Origin: Rugamonas brunnea
GTDB taxonomy: Bacteria > Pseudomonadota > Gammaproteobacteria > Burkholderiales > Burkholderiaceae_D
Direction: 5' to 3'
NCBI RefSeq assembly: GCF_014042345.1
Contig: NZ_JACEZT010000014.1
Coordinates: forward strand, 1 to 64,000
DNA length: 64,000 bases
In this document: one piece after another, positions 8,056 to 15,412 of the stretch
How positions within the stretch are numbered: position 1 is the stretch's first letter
Layout: each line of letters opens with the position of its first letter
Notes under the pieces: generated by a model
The model's database searches: none
What the model was told of the DNA's origin: nothing
What the model saw: only the letters and a program-made list of their open reading frames with translations
Made by a program: the position numbers and the translations under genes

Positions 8056-9183
8056 ATGGGCCAGTTCCGCAGTCTGTTCTTCCGCGCCAGGTATTGGCTG
8101 GTGGGGAGCGGGCTTGCGCTGATGCTGGCCGGTTGCGCCCAGTTCAAGTATTACATCCAGGCCGCCCAGGGCCAGTATTCGCTGTGGTCGGACGCCCGGC
8201 CGATTGAAGACTGGCTGGGCGATCCCAGCACCGATCCCCAACTGAAGGCCAGGCTGGAAAAAGCTCTGCTGATCCGGCGCTTCGCCGTGCGCCACCTGGG
8301 CCTGCCCGATAACGCCAGCTACAAGAACTACGCGGCCCTGTCGCGGCCGTTTGTGCTGTGGAACGTGGTGGCGACGCCGGAGTTGTCGCTGCGGCCCATC
8401 CAGTGGTGCTTTCCCATCGCCGGCTGCGTCAGCTACCGGGGCTACTACAGCAAGGAGGACGCGTTCGCCTACGCCGCCGAGCTGCGTGCCGAGGGCGACG
8501 ACGTCCAGGTGGGCGGCGTGCCGGCTTATTCCACGCTGGGCTGGTTCAGCGATCCACTGTTGTCCACCTTCATCAACTATTCTGATGCCGAACTGGCGCG
8601 CATGATCTTCCACGAGCTGGCCCACCAGGTGGTCTACGTGCAGGGCGACAGCCAGTTCAACGAAGGCTTCGCCACCGCCGTCGAGGAAGCCGGTGTGCAA
8701 CTGTGGCTGGACCTGTATGGCAACGACGCCATGCGCGAAGGCTATGCCCGTTACCATGCGCGGCGCGAGCAATTCCTGGCCTTGCTGGTCAAGCATCGCG
8801 CGGCGCTGGCCGCCAACTACGCGCGCCACGTCAGCGCCCACCACAAGCGCGAGGAGAAGGCGCGCATCTTCGCCGCCCTCAAGGCCGATTACCTGAAACT
8901 CAAGGAAAGCTGGGGCGGTTACGCCGGTTATGACCGCTGGTTCGCTGAGCCGCTGAACAACGCCCACCTCAGCGCCGTGGCCACCTACGAGCAGGATTTG
9001 CCGGGATTCCGCGCGCTGCTGGCGCAGGAAAAGACTTTCCCGCATTTTTATGCTGCAGTGCGATCACTGGCGGACATGACGGTCGCGCAACGCCAGCAAC
9101 GCTTGCAGTGGCTTGGACGCCCCGCCATGCTTAATGCGGAGAACAACGCCATGCCGGCACCGGCTGCCGGCGCCGTGCAATGA
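8056..9183 (+). CDS. Predicted lipoprotein aminopeptidase (COG4324 family)
   Basis: The N-terminus is a lipoprotein signal peptide with the lipobox LAGC (Cys about 24), so the protein is probably anchored in an envelope membrane. The zinc-peptidase motif HELAHQ lies near residue 192, with a downstream acidic stretch (FNEGFATAVEEAG) that would supply the third ligand and orient the site. The length of 375 residues is normal for this poorly characterised family of putative aminopeptidases. It starts 10 bases after the molybdoenzyme with an AAGG ribosome site, so the two are likely co-transcribed. No functional link between them is known to me. Confidence 0.85.
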   Translation: MGQFRSLFFRARYWLVGSGLALMLAGCAQFKYYIQAAQGQYSLWSDARPIEDWLGDPSTDPQLKARLEKALLIRRFAVRHLGLPDNASYKNYAALSRPFVLWNVVATPELSLRPIQWCFPIAGCVSYRGYYSKEDAFAYAAELRAEGDDVQVGGVPAYSTLGWFSDPLLSTFINYSDAELARMIFHELAHQVVYVQGDSQFNEGFATAVEEAGVQLWLDLYGNDAMREGYARYHARREQFLALLVKHRAALAANYARHVSAHHKREEKARIFAALKADYLKLKESWGGYAGYDRWFAEPLNNAHLSAVATYEQDLPGFRALLAQEKTFPHFYAAVRSLADMTVAQRQQRLQWLGRPAMLNAENNAMPAPAAGAVQ

Positions 9184-9401
9184 TGCTGCATCGCAGCATT
9201 GCTGTTGTCAAAAAAATACGCTTCAGCACGCTTAGAAGGCTTGCTCCAATCGGCTTGAAAGCGCTTGCGCACGAGCGTTCGTTTATATAGCATCGGTTCA
9301 AGTACTTTCACGGCGCTCGCGTGCCGGGGGAGCGCCTGACCCTGCTTCCCGGCCCTGTGCGCCGGTTTCCACAACGATAATATCGAGACAAGAGGCACAG
9401 G

Positions 9402-11093
9402 ATGGAGAAAATCTGGTTGAAGTCGTATCCCCCTGGTGTGCCGGCTGATATTGATCCTGATCGATATCGCTCCCTGGTGCAACTGCTGGAAGAAGCGTTT
9501 CACAAATATGCAGACCGCAATGCCTACGTCTGCATGGATAAATTCCTGACCTACGCCGAACTCGATGCGCTGTCGAAGCGTCTGGGCGCCTGGCTGCAAA
9601 GCCGTGGCATGAAGCCGGGCGCGCGCGTGGCCGTGATGCTGCCCAACGTGCTGCAATACCCGATCGCCGTGGCCGCCATCCTGCGCGCCGGCTATACCGT
9701 GGTCAACGTCAATCCGCTGTACACGCCGCGCGAACTGGAACACCAGCTCAATGACTCGGGCAGCGAAGCCATCATCGTGCTGGAAAACTTCGCCAACACG
9801 CTGGAACAAGTGTTGAGCAAGACCCGCGTCAAGCACATCATTGTCGCCAGCATGGGCGAAATGCTGGGCGGCCTGAAGGGCATGCTGGTCAATTTCGTGG
9901 TGCGCAGCGTCAAGAAGATGGTGCCGCCGTTCTCGCTGCCCAACGCCGTGCGCTTCAAGGATGCGCTGTCGCAGGGCGGCCGCATGAAGCTGACGCCGGT
10001 CGAACTGCAACCGTCCGATGTGGCCTTCCTGCAATACACGGGCGGCACCACCGGCGTCTCCAAGGGCGCCACGCTCACGCACCGCAACCTGGTGGCCAAT
10101 GTGCTGCAGGTCGAGGCCTGGTCGGCGCCGGCCATCGGCCAGTCGCAGGAAGCGCTGACCGTGGTGTGCGCCTTGCCGCTGTACCACATCTTCGCGCTGA
10201 CGGCCTGCGCGCTGTGGGGCGCGCGCGCCGGTGCGCTCAACCTGCTGATCCCCAATCCGCGCGACATTCCGGGCTTTATCAAGGAATTGAGCAAATACAA
10301 GATCAACGTGCTGCCGGCCGTGAATACGCTGTACAACGCGCTGGTCAACCACCCGCAATTCGCGTCGCTCGATTTCTCCGCGCTCAAGGTCGCCAACGGC
10401 GGCGGCATGGCGGTGCAGCAAGCCGTCAACGACAAGTGGCTGAAGGCCACCGGCAAATCGATCGTGGAAGCCTACGGCCTGTCGGAAACGTCGCCGCTGG
10501 CCACCAGCAATCCGGCCAACAGCACGGCATTCTCCGGCACCATCGGCTTGCCGGTGTCGTCCACCGACGTCACCATCCTGGACGACGACGGCCAGCCGGT
10601 GGCGCTGGGCCAGGCCGGCGAGATCGCCATCCGCGGTCCGCAAGTGATGGTGGGCTACTGGAACCGTCCGGACGAGACGGCCAAGGTGATGACGCCGGAC
10701 GGTTACTTCAAGACCGGCGACGTCGGCGTCATGGACGAGCGCGGCTACGTGAAGATCGTCGACCGCAAGAAGGACATGATCCTGGTGTCGGGCTTCAACG
10801 TCTACCCGAACGAGCTGGAAGGCGTGATCGCGGCCCACCCCGGCGTGCTCGAATGCGCGTGCGTGGGCGTACCGGATGAGCATTCGGGCGAGGCGGTCAA
10901 AGTGTTCGTGGTGCGCAAGGACCCGAACCTGACCGTGGACCAGCTGATGGCCTATTGCAAGGAACAATTCACGGGCTACAAGAAGCCGAAATACATCGAG
11001 TTCCGCAATGAGCTGCCCAAGACCAACGTCGGCAAGATCCTGCGCCGCGCGCTGCGCGACGAACCGCCGGCGGCCGTCAAGCAGGCCGCCTAG
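9402..11093 (+). CDS. fadD: Long-chain fatty acid--CoA ligase (first of a tandem pair)
   Basis: The enzyme activates free fatty acids to acyl-CoA through an acyl-adenylate, feeding beta-oxidation or lipid synthesis. The 563-residue protein has the AMP-binding motif YTGGTTGVSKGA (about 212-223), the YGLSETSP motif and the hinge DRKKDMILVSGFNVYP, with the C-terminal lysine in the PKTNVGKILRR segment. It is at the membrane or in the cytosol and lacks a signal peptide. The ribosome site is GAGG in the segment before the ATG. The 218 bases upstream (9184-9401) contain a small 7-bp hairpin at 9183-9199 and an AT-rich TATATA at about 9283, but no promoter I would defend. A close paralogue follows at 11205. 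Confidence 0.95.
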   Translation: MEKIWLKSYPPGVPADIDPDRYRSLVQLLEEAFHKYADRNAYVCMDKFLTYAELDALSKRLGAWLQSRGMKPGARVAVMLPNVLQYPIAVAAILRAGYTVVNVNPLYTPRELEHQLNDSGSEAIIVLENFANTLEQVLSKTRVKHIIVASMGEMLGGLKGMLVNFVVRSVKKMVPPFSLPNAVRFKDALSQGGRMKLTPVELQPSDVAFLQYTGGTTGVSKGATLTHRNLVANVLQVEAWSAPAIGQSQEALTVVCALPLYHIFALTACALWGARAGALNLLIPNPRDIPGFIKELSKYKINVLPAVNTLYNALVNHPQFASLDFSALKVANGGGMAVQQAVNDKWLKATGKSIVEAYGLSETSPLATSNPANSTAFSGTIGLPVSSTDVTILDDDGQPVALGQAGEIAIRGPQVMVGYWNRPDETAKVMTPDGYFKTGDVGVMDERGYVKIVDRKKDMILVSGFNVYPNELEGVIAAHPGVLECACVGVPDEHSGEAVKVFVVRKDPNLTVDQLMAYCKEQFTGYKKPKYIEFRNELPKTNVGKILRRALRDEPPAAVKQAA

Positions 11094-11108
11094 CGGACAT
11101 ATAATCGC

Positions 11109-11146
11109 GGCCGGCGAGCGTGGTGGCTTGCCGGCCTTATCGTTTT
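11109..11146 (+). terminator. Terminator-like hairpin between the two fadD genes
   Basis: An 11-bp stem with one G-T wobble (11109-11119 with 11126-11136) is followed by TTATCGTTTTT. It lies 15 bases after the first fadD and would separate or attenuate transcription into the second copy. Confidence 0.6.
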
Positions 11147-11204
11147 TAAAACCATAGCAAACGAACCTGGCGCTGGCGCCGTTAACCTGATAATGAGGCA
11201 ATAG

Positions 11205-12875
11205 ATGGAAAAGATTTGGCTGAAGTCCTACCCCGAAGGCGTGCCGGCGGAGATCGATATCACGCAATACCGTTCGGTCACCCACATCCTGGAGGAGGCA
11301 TTCCGCAAGTTCTCCGATCGCAACGCCTACGTTTGCATGGACAAGTTCCTCACCTACGGCGAGCTGGACCGTCTGTCGGCCGCCATGGGCGCCTGGCTGC
11401 AAAGCAAGGGCTTGAAGCAGGGCGCGCGCGTAGCCATCATGCTGCCCAACGTGCTGCAATATCCGGTGGCCATGGCCGCCATCCTGCGCGCCGGCTACAC
11501 GGTGGTCAACGTCAACCCGCTGTACACGCCGCGCGAACTGCAGCACCAGCTGAACGATTCGGGCGCCGAAGCCATCATCGTGCTGGAAAACTTCGCCACC
11601 ACGGTGCAGCAGGTGGTGGCCAGCACCAAGGTCAAGCACGTGATCGTGGGCAGCATGGGCGACCTGCTGGGCGGCCTGAAAGGCATGCTGGTCAATTTCG
11701 TGGTGCGCAAGGTCAAGAAGATGGTGCCCGCCTATTCGCTGCCCAAGGCCATCTCGTTCAAGCAAGTGCTGGCCGAGGGCGCGCGCCTGAAGCTCAAGCC
11801 CGTCAAGCAAGGCCATGACGACATCGCCTTCCTGCAATACACGGGCGGCACCACGGGCGTGTCCAAGGGCGCCGTGCTGCTGCACCGTAACGTGGTGGCC
11901 AACGTGCTGCAGAACGAAGCGTGGCTGCAACTGCCGCCGCAGCAGGAGCAGCGGGTGTTCGTGTGCGCGCTGCCGCTGTACCACATCTATTCGCTGACCA
12001 TCAGCGGCTTCATGGGTATGCGCCTGGGCGGCATGAACCTGCTGATCCCGAATCCGCGCGACATCCCCGGCTTCGTCAAGGAACTGGCCAAGTACAAGGT
12101 CAGCGTGTTCCCGGCCGTGAACACGCTGTACAACGCGCTGCTCAACAACCCCGACTTCGCCAAGCTCGACTTCTCGTCCTACAAGATCTGCAACGGCGGC
12201 GGCATGGCCGTGCAGCAAGCCGTGGCCGACCGCTGGCTCAAGCTGACGGGCACCCCCATCATCGAAGGCTACGGCCTGTCGGAAACCTCGCCCGTGGCCA
12301 CGGCCAACCGGGTCGACATCAAGGAATTCACGGGCACCATCGGCCTGCCGATCCCGTCGACGGAAATCCAGATCCTGGACGACGACGGCAATCCGCTGCC
12401 ATATGGCCAGGCCGGCGAAATCGCCATCCGTGGTCCGCAGGTGATGGCTGGCTACTGGCAGCGCGACGACGAGACGGCCAAGTGTATGACCGCCGACGGC
12501 TTCTTCAAGACCGGCGACGTGGGCATCATGGACGAGCGCGGCTACACCCGCATCGTGGACCGCAAGAAGGACATGATCCTGGTGTCGGGCTTCAATGTGT
12601 ACCCGAACGAGATCGAAGGCGTGGTGGCGGCCCATCCGGGCGTGCTGGAAGTGGCGTGCATCGGCGTGCCGGACAAGAACTCGGGCGAAGCCGTGAAGCT
12701 GTTCGTGGTGCGCAAGGACCCGAACCTGACGGCCGACCAGCTGCAGGACTACTGCAAGCATGAACTGACGGCCTACAAGAAGCCGAAATACATCGAGTTC
12801 CGCGACGAGCTGCCCAAGACCAACGTGGGCAAGATCCTGCGCCGCCAGCTGCGCGACGAGAAGCAGGCCGCCTGA
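11205..12875 (+). CDS. fadD: Long-chain fatty acid--CoA ligase (second of a tandem pair)
   Basis: This 556-residue acyl-CoA synthetase is a close paralogue of the gene at 9402. Both start MEKIWLKSYP and share nearly identical stretches such as the VNVNPLYTPREL block, the AMP motif YTGGTTGVSKGA and the hinge DRKKDMILVSGFNVYP. They differ most in the acyl-pocket region (for example AWSAPAIGQSQ against AWLQLPPQQEQ) and in the stretch after the AMP motif. That suggests different chain-length preference, though this is inference. It has its own upstream spacer with a possible terminator before it and a clear terminator after it, so it may be transcribed on its own. Confidence 0.95.
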   Translation: MEKIWLKSYPEGVPAEIDITQYRSVTHILEEAFRKFSDRNAYVCMDKFLTYGELDRLSAAMGAWLQSKGLKQGARVAIMLPNVLQYPVAMAAILRAGYTVVNVNPLYTPRELQHQLNDSGAEAIIVLENFATTVQQVVASTKVKHVIVGSMGDLLGGLKGMLVNFVVRKVKKMVPAYSLPKAISFKQVLAEGARLKLKPVKQGHDDIAFLQYTGGTTGVSKGAVLLHRNVVANVLQNEAWLQLPPQQEQRVFVCALPLYHIYSLTISGFMGMRLGGMNLLIPNPRDIPGFVKELAKYKVSVFPAVNTLYNALLNNPDFAKLDFSSYKICNGGGMAVQQAVADRWLKLTGTPIIEGYGLSETSPVATANRVDIKEFTGTIGLPIPSTEIQILDDDGNPLPYGQAGEIAIRGPQVMAGYWQRDDETAKCMTADGFFKTGDVGIMDERGYTRIVDRKKDMILVSGFNVYPNEIEGVVAAHPGVLEVACIGVPDKNSGEAVKLFVVRKDPNLTADQLQDYCKHELTAYKKPKYIEFRDELPKTNVGKILRRQLRDEKQAA

Positions 12876-12900
12876 CGCACACCGGCTCCCGCCATAGAAG

Positions 12901-12929
12901 ATCGCCCGCCAAGCCGGGCGATTTTTTTT
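12901..12929 (+). terminator. Intrinsic terminator after the fadD pair
   Basis: An 8-bp perfect stem (12901-12908 with 12915-12922) with a 6-base loop is followed by eight T residues. It ends the plus-strand fadD transcript just before the converging antitoxin-like gene. Confidence 0.9.
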
Positions 12930-12941
12930 GGCGCGGCCGGT

Positions 12942-13229
12942 TCAGGCGCCGCTTTTCTGTCGGATGCTGTTCAGGCAGCGGGCGCGCATGGCTTCGGCCA
13001 GGCGCTGGCGCACTTCGTGGTCGTGGTCGAGGTAACCTTCGGTGTTGGCGCGGCGGGCGCAGGCCGCCCAGTGTTCGTCTTCCGCGTCCTGCAGCCGTTC
13101 GAATTCGGCCAGCGACAGCATGACCACGGCATCACGCCCGGCCGGCTCGATCACGAGCGGCTGGGTCAGTGCGCGCTGCAGCCAGGTGTCAAGTTCCTGC
13201 GCGACCTCGTCTTCCTTCACCTTCAACAT
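12942..13229 (-). CDS. Phd/YefM-like antitoxin, without an adjacent toxin
   Basis: The 95-residue protein has the N-terminal shape of the Phd/YefM fold: a helix of about 20 residues, then the strand segment PLVIEPAGRDAVVMLSLAEFERL, which matches the family pattern of PxxIxxxGxxxAVLxSxxEYxxL. The C-terminal half (about 50-95) is charged and would be the toxin-neutralising or partner-binding part. The ribosome site GGAGG lies six bases before the ATG. On both sides the neighbours are metabolic genes (fadD and phoD), with no RelE, Doc or PIN toxin. It may be a remnant, a stand-alone regulator, or an antitoxin whose toxin is elsewhere. Confidence 0.65.
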   Translation of the reverse strand: MLKVKEDEVAQELDTWLQRALTQPLVIEPAGRDAVVMLSLAEFERLQDAEDEHWAACARRANTEGYLDHDHEVRQRLAEAMRARCLNSIRQKSGA

Positions 13230-13286
13230 GACTGGCCTCCTGGAGATGGTCTTCCCAGTATAGGACGCGGTCCCGGTGATGCAAGG

Positions 13287-14900
13287 CTAGCCGGGCGCCA
13301 GTCCTGGCTTGCCGTTCACTACCCGGAAGCGGGCCAGCGTGGCCACGCCGGACGCGGGATCATGCACGTCGTCCAGCGCCTGGAACAGCGCCGTGCAGTC
13401 GTCCGGCGTGAACGTGAGCAGCATGTAACCGCGCTTGTCGCTACGGCCGAATTTCAGTTCCTGGTTCATGGCCACGTACTGCGCCGTGCGCGCCTGCGGG
13501 CGCGAAGGCGAGGTGACGGAAGTGCCACAGAATTCCGTGGCCAGCACGGGATTGGCGGCCGACACGGGCCGCAGCGGATTGCGCCGCAGTTCGGCGGCGA
13601 AGAAGCTGTGCACATCGCCCGACAGCACCAATGGATTGGCCGCGTGGCTGGCGCGCAGCGCGTCGTACAGGCGCTGGCGCGCCATCGGGTACCCATCCCA
13701 GCCATCGGTCCAGAAGCGGCCATCCTGCTCCGTGCGCAGCGGCACCTGGCTGTTCTGCGCCATCAGCGTCTGCTGGGCCAGCACGTTCCAGCGCGCGCGC
13801 GACGATTGCAGCCCCTGTTCCAGCCAGGCCTGCTGCCGGGCGCCCAGCATGGTGCGCGACGGGTCGCGCAGCGCGGGACAATCGCGCAGGTAGACGGAGC
13901 TGGAACCGCCCCGGCCCGGCGGCAGGCAGGCCGGATAGGCGCGGTACTGGCGGTCGTCCAGCACATGGAAGCGGGCCAGCCGCCCCCAGTCGTAGCGCTG
14001 GTACATGCGCAGCTGGCCGAAGCCTCCCGGCGGCGGCGCTGCCGTTGCTGCTGTCGCTGCCGTTGATGGTGCCGGCAAGCGCAGCGGCATGTGCTCATAG
14101 AAGGCCTGGTAGGCTGCCGCGCGCCGTTCGGCGAAACGGGGATCGAGGCGCTCATCGTGGTCGTTGGCGTAGTCGTTGGCCACTTCATGGTCGTCCCAGG
14201 TGACGATCCACGGCGCGGCCACGTGCGCCGCCTGCAGGTCGGGATCGGTCTTGTATTGGGCATAGCGGGCCCGGTATTCGGCCAGCGTGAAGCTCTCGGC
14301 CGTCCGCAGGGCCGCCAGCGGGTGGTGCAACTGGTAGGGGCCCCATTCATAGATGTAGTCGCCCAGGAAGGCCACCAGGTCCGGTGCGGCGGCGGCGATG
14401 TGGCGGTGCGCCGCGTAGCTGCCGAATTCCCAGTGCTGGCAGGACGCCACGGCCAGCTTGAGTTGCCCCGGCATGGCGTTGGGCGCCGGCGCCGTGCGGG
14501 TGCGGCCCACGGGGCTGACCGCGTCGCCCAGCAGGAAGCGATACCAGTACCAGCGGTCCGGCGCCAGGCCGGTGACGTCCACGTGCACGCTGTGCGCCAG
14601 CGCGGGGACGGCGCTGGCCGTGCCGCGCGCGGTGAGGCGGCGGAACGCTTCGTCCTCGGCCATCTCCCAGCGCACGGCATAGGCCAGCGGCGGCATGGCG
14701 GCCGCGTTCAGGGGATCGAACAGGATGCGGGTCCAGATCACCACCGCGTCCGGTAGCGGTGAACCGGAGGCCACGCCCAGCGTGAACGGGTAGGGCGCGT
14801 TGGGCTGGGCGGCGGCGTGGCGGACGCCGCTGGCGCCGGCGGTGGCCAGCGCCGCCAGGCGGGCGCCGTGGACGAGGAAGTGGCGGCGCGCGGCTTCCAT
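13287..14900 (-). CDS. phoD: PhoD-family alkaline phosphatase D
   Basis: The 537-residue secreted phosphatase/phosphodiesterase starts with a Tat-type signal (RRHFLVHG followed by a hydrophobic stretch, about residues 5-32), as PhoD proteins need for export with metal bound. An N-terminal Ig-like domain (about 36-135, FTLGVASGSPLPDAVVIWTR) precedes the metallophosphatase domain with the motifs ASCQHWEFGSYAAHRH, FLGDYIYEWG and TWDDHEVANDYA. The family uses Ca and Fe ions and releases phosphate from esters under phosphate starvation. A short Thr/Ala/Pro-rich insertion (around residue 280) is a local oddity. It lies 13 bases downstream of the thioesterase gene in the same direction. No Pho box was identified. 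Confidence 0.93.
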   Translation of the reverse strand: MEAARRHFLVHGARLAALATAGASGVRHAAAQPNAPYPFTLGVASGSPLPDAVVIWTRILFDPLNAAAMPPLAYAVRWEMAEDEAFRRLTARGTASAVPALAHSVHVDVTGLAPDRWYWYRFLLGDAVSPVGRTRTAPAPNAMPGQLKLAVASCQHWEFGSYAAHRHIAAAAPDLVAFLGDYIYEWGPYQLHHPLAALRTAESFTLAEYRARYAQYKTDPDLQAAHVAAPWIVTWDDHEVANDYANDHDERLDPRFAERRAAAYQAFYEHMPLRLPAPSTAATAATAAPPPGGFGQLRMYQRYDWGRLARFHVLDDRQYRAYPACLPPGRGGSSSVYLRDCPALRDPSRTMLGARQQAWLEQGLQSSRARWNVLAQQTLMAQNSQVPLRTEQDGRFWTDGWDGYPMARQRLYDALRASHAANPLVLSGDVHSFFAAELRRNPLRPVSAANPVLATEFCGTSVTSPSRPQARTAQYVAMNQELKFGRSDKRGYMLLTFTPDDCTALFQALDDVHDPASGVATLARFRVVNGKPGLAPG

Positions 14901-14913
14901 GCGCCGGCGCGCC

Positions 14914-15351
14914 TTATGCCAGCAGGGTTTCCAGCGGCGGCACCTTGCGCGGCTTGCGGTCCGAGTCCGTGGCCACGTAGGTCAGCGTCGCTTCCGTCAC
15001 CTTGACGGTGCAGGCCTGCAGGCGATTGCGCTCGGCATACACTTCGACGTTGACGGTGATCGAGGTGTTGCCGACCTTGACGATATCGGCGTAGAACGAC
15101 AGCAGGTCGCCCACGAACACGGGGTTCTTGAACACGAAGGAATTGACCGAGATGGTGGCCACGCGGCCATTGGCGCGGCGCGTGGCCGGCAGTGAGCCGG
15201 CGATGTCCACCTGGGACATGATCCAGCCGCCGAACACGTCGCCGTAGACGTTGGCATCGGACGGCGCGGGCATCATGCGCAGTTCCGGCATGCGGCCAAC
15301 GGGCAGGCCGCGGTGTTCGGGGCAGGGTGTCGTGTTTTCTGGGGTGGTCAT
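14914..15351 (-). CDS. Acyl-CoA thioesterase (hot-dog fold, YciA type)
   Basis: The 145-residue cytoplasmic protein hydrolyses acyl-CoA to free acid and CoA. The family features are present: the N-terminal segment DANVYGDVFGGWIMSQVDIAG, with the catalytic Asp, and the strand pattern VNSFVFKNPVFVGDLLSFYADI. The ATG at 15351 fits the usual start; the frame is open to 15486 but would run into the divergent ABC gene. The neighbourhood with two acyl-CoA ligases 2 kb away suggests acyl-CoA homeostasis, which is inference. The 61-base spacer to the ABC transporter holds divergent control signals. Confidence 0.92.
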   Translation of the reverse strand: MTTPENTTPCPEHRGLPVGRMPELRMMPAPSDANVYGDVFGGWIMSQVDIAGSLPATRRANGRVATISVNSFVFKNPVFVGDLLSFYADIVKVGNTSITVNVEVYAERNRLQACTVKVTEATLTYVATDSDRKPRKVPPLETLLA

Positions 15352-15370
15352 CGCAAAATCTCGTGAAGGG

Positions 15371-15394
15371 CTACAATGGTTTAGATTGAACCAT
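15371..15394. promoter_or_regulatory. Divergent promoter region with a short inverted repeat
   Basis: The 61 bases between the divergent thioesterase and ABC genes contain a plausible -10 (TACAAT, 15372-15377, plus strand). Overlapping it is an inverted repeat, ATGGTT (15376-15381) and AACCAT (15389-15394), separated by 7 bases. No convincing -35 is visible. The placement would suit an operator controlling both genes, but no regulator is assigned. Confidence 0.35.
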
Positions 15395-15412
15395 AAAAAG
15401 CAGACCTTTGCC

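Noticed and set aside
6223-9045. A 940-codon open frame on the minus strand opposite the molybdoenzyme and peptidase genes
   Set aside because: It is antisense to two genes with clear motifs and has no start signal or recognisable domain.
9184-9401. The 218-base spacer before fadD as a possible RNA gene
   Set aside because: It holds only a 7-bp hairpin at its left end and an AT-rich patch. No terminator or conserved structure is evident.
9048-12761. A 1237-codon open frame on the minus strand opposite both fadD genes
   Set aside because: The same antisense codon-bias artefact; its repeats merely mirror the duplicated fadD sequence.
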